DNA of 6,525 nt from Candidatus Bathyarchaeota archaeon (GTDB lineage Archaea; Thermoproteota; Bathyarchaeia; Bathyarchaeales; Bathyarchaeaceae): assembly GCA_020348365.1 (NCBI GenBank), contig CP070749.1, positions 1,051,113-1,057,637 on the forward strand, written 5' to 3'. Shown here in pieces: positions 5,479-6,525 of this stretch. The notes beneath the pieces are model-generated. The model did no database searches and was not told where the DNA came from. It saw nothing but the letters and a program-made list of their open reading frames with translations. How positions within the stretch are numbered: position 1 is the first letter of the stretch; every line of letters starts with the position of its first letter. The position numbers and the translations under genes were made by a program.

Positions 5479-6237
5479 TCAACGAACCTCAGGTAGAGAT
5501 ATCCAAGGCTTTTTGTGGCCGAGGGGAAAGACTAAGTCAACGATGGTCTGGAAACGAATTCCATCCTCATCCTCGATGGTGACGAGTTGATTTCTCCGCT
5601 TCTGACCTAATCTCTCCTCAAAGGCAAAAATGCTACCATGCCGACCCATATTCTTTCCTCCAAAGATTATGGCGGGCATCCCCTCAACTAGATTGGAATG
5701 CTCGAGAACCTCCTGATCTGGAATGCCTATCTTCAGAACGTCCAGAGCTCGGTAGACGTTTTTTTCAGGATTCTTGGGGTCTTCCACTTGAACTAGAACG
5801 CATCTTCCGTCATGGAGGTTAAGCTGCATATGCCCGCCCTTGATGACTCTCTTGTTCTCGATTCTGCATAACTTGAGTTTGGCTTCCTCTGCATCTATTG
5901 GATGAAGCATCAGCCCCTTTCCAGACGGTAATACGCGGTATGCCTTTTCGAGGGCAGGTACGGAGATTACGTCCATTAACCCCACTGGAAAGCGATCTTC
6001 CCTCTCTGTATCTCCGTCAACCTTCACCTCACCTTGCGAGATTATCGTTTTTGCATCTTTTCGTGATTTTGCAAGCCCTAAAATGTCGCGAACAATCAGC
6101 AAAAGCGGTATGCAATTCGAAATGCGATGCGGGCCTGGTTTAGGTTTAACCGTCCAAACAAGCTCCTTTCGGTGAATAGACCAAGACTTTGGCGCTGGCT
6201 TTCGTTTTAAATGTCTACTGCCGCCTTGCCTACCCAA
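5479..6237 (-). CDS. rps4e: Small subunit ribosomal protein eS4 (S4e), TTG start
   Basis: A 252-residue small-subunit protein found only in archaea and eukaryotes and unrelated in position to bacterial uS4. The N-terminus MGRQGGSRHLKRKPAPKSWS matches the family start, where a short glycine/basic stretch leads to the HLKR..APK.W motif. An S4-like RNA-binding domain spans about residues 43-90 (ILGLAKSRKDAKTIISQGEV, then GLMDVISVP). The central domain includes LHPIDAEEAKLKLCRI (111-126) and LHDGRCVLV (141-149). A KOW motif lies at about 185-205 (EGMPAIIFGGKNMGRHGSI). The frame is open back to an ATG at 6282, but that start would overlap uL24 by 44 bases and add 15 residues not seen in the family. 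The TTG at 6237 has GGGAG six bases upstream and is therefore preferred. It lies one base after the uL24 stop. Confidence 0.96.
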   Translation of the reverse strand: MGRQGGSRHLKRKPAPKSWSIHRKELVWTVKPKPGPHRISNCIPLLLIVRDILGLAKSRKDAKTIISQGEVKVDGDTEREDRFPVGLMDVISVPALEKAYRVLPSGKGLMLHPIDAEEAKLKLCRIENKRVIKGGHMQLNLHDGRCVLVQVEDPKNPEKNVYRALDVLKIGIPDQEVLEHSNLVEGMPAIIFGGKNMGRHGSIFAFEERLGQKRRNQLVTIEDEDGIRFQTIVDLVFPLGHKKPWISLPEVR

Positions 6238-6238
6238 T

Positions 6239-6525
6239 TTACGCTCCCTCGGATTTCGAAGCAGTTTCGCCAGTCTTCTCAACTCTTTCGGAGGTGCCTT
6301 TTCGCTTCAGTGTCTCCCTGCGCCACTTGTCGTCAAGATTGAGTTGGGTGATCAGGACATTGGATGGATGTATTGGGATAGGCATCGCGGTGCCGTCTAC
6401 CTTCTCTCTTGTTACTCCTTCAACAAACACTCTATACTTCCTCCGATCAACCCCTGCGACCTTGCCCTCAAACCCTTTGCGATCCCCCACCATAATCTGA
6501 ACCGTGTCACCAGTCCGTACGGGAA
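6239..6525 (-). CDS. rpl24: Large subunit ribosomal protein uL24 (L24p), 5' end cut by window edge
   Basis: The C-terminal 94 or so residues of a large-subunit assembly protein that binds 23S rRNA early and lies near the exit of the peptide tunnel. The frame stays open to the right edge. It reads PVRTGDTVQIMVGDRKGFEG and then KVAGVDRRKYRVFVEGVTREK, which is the KOW motif of the family, followed by DGTAMPIPIHPSNVLITQL. The conserved PVRTGDTV segment lies upstream of the first in-frame ATG (6493), so that ATG is not the start; the true start is beyond the window, probably 25-40 codons away. The last 30 or so residues form a charged, lysine- and glutamate-rich tail after the conserved domain. 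The stop is one base before the eS4 TTG. Confidence 0.94.
   Translation of the reverse strand, partial: PVRTGDTVQIMVGDRKGFEGKVAGVDRRKYRVFVEGVTREKVDGTAMPIPIHPSNVLITQLNLDDKWRRETLKRKGTSERVEKTGETASKSEGA
6244..6248 (-). promoter_or_regulatory. Shine-Dalgarno site that decides the eS4 TTG start
   Basis: GGGAG on the minus strand, inside the last codons of uL24, is six bases before the TTG at 6237. It supports TTG rather than the upstream ATG as the eS4 start. Confidence 0.65.

Overview
This window is a stretch of an archaeal chromosome: the spc-type ribosomal protein operon followed by secY, with every gene on the minus strand. Transcription runs from the right edge to the left. The order in that direction is uL24 (cut by the right edge), eS4, uL5, uS14, uS8, uL6, eL32, eL19, uL18, uS5, uL30, a 147-base gap, then secY (cut by the left edge). 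The genes eS4, eL32 and eL19 have no bacterial counterpart, and this order is the archaeal one, so the domain assignment is firm. Below domain level I can only guess: the mid-range base composition, the wide use of Shine-Dalgarno sites and the SecY and ribosomal protein sequences suggest a TACK-type lineage such as Bathyarchaeia, but that is an impression, not a result.

Layout: 6239-6525 holds most of uL24; 5479-6237 eS4; 4938-5477 uL5; 4758-4922 the small zinc-ribbon protein uS14; 4351-4743 uS8; 3788-4336 uL6; 3315-3791 eL32; 2841-3293 eL19; 2248-2841 uL18; 1619-2245 uS5; 1138-1617 uL30; 991-1137 an intergenic region with an archaeal promoter; 1-990 the first 330 codons of secY. Gaps within the ribosomal run are 0 to about 21 bases, and two junctions overlap (ATGA at uL6/eL32, TAATG at eL19/uL18), so co-transcription and translational coupling are likely. 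Several starts are not ATG: TTG for eS4 and eL19, GTG for uS5. The simple longest open frames mis-state the starts of eS4, uS8 and probably uL6.

How the genes work together: four of the proteins go to the small subunit (eS4, uS14, uS8, uS5) and seven to the large subunit (uL24, uL5, uL6, eL32, eL19, uL18, uL30). uL5 and uL18 bind 5S rRNA in the central protuberance. uL24 and eL19 lie near the peptide exit side of the large subunit, where the SecY channel docks to receive nascent membrane and secreted proteins.

The one real departure from the standard layout is between uL30 and secY. The uL15 gene that normally sits there in archaea is absent, and in its place is a short non-coding spacer with a good BRE/TATA promoter reading into secY. 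I see no mobile element, CRISPR array, tRNA, rRNA or unknown gene system in this window; otherwise it is a conserved housekeeping region.
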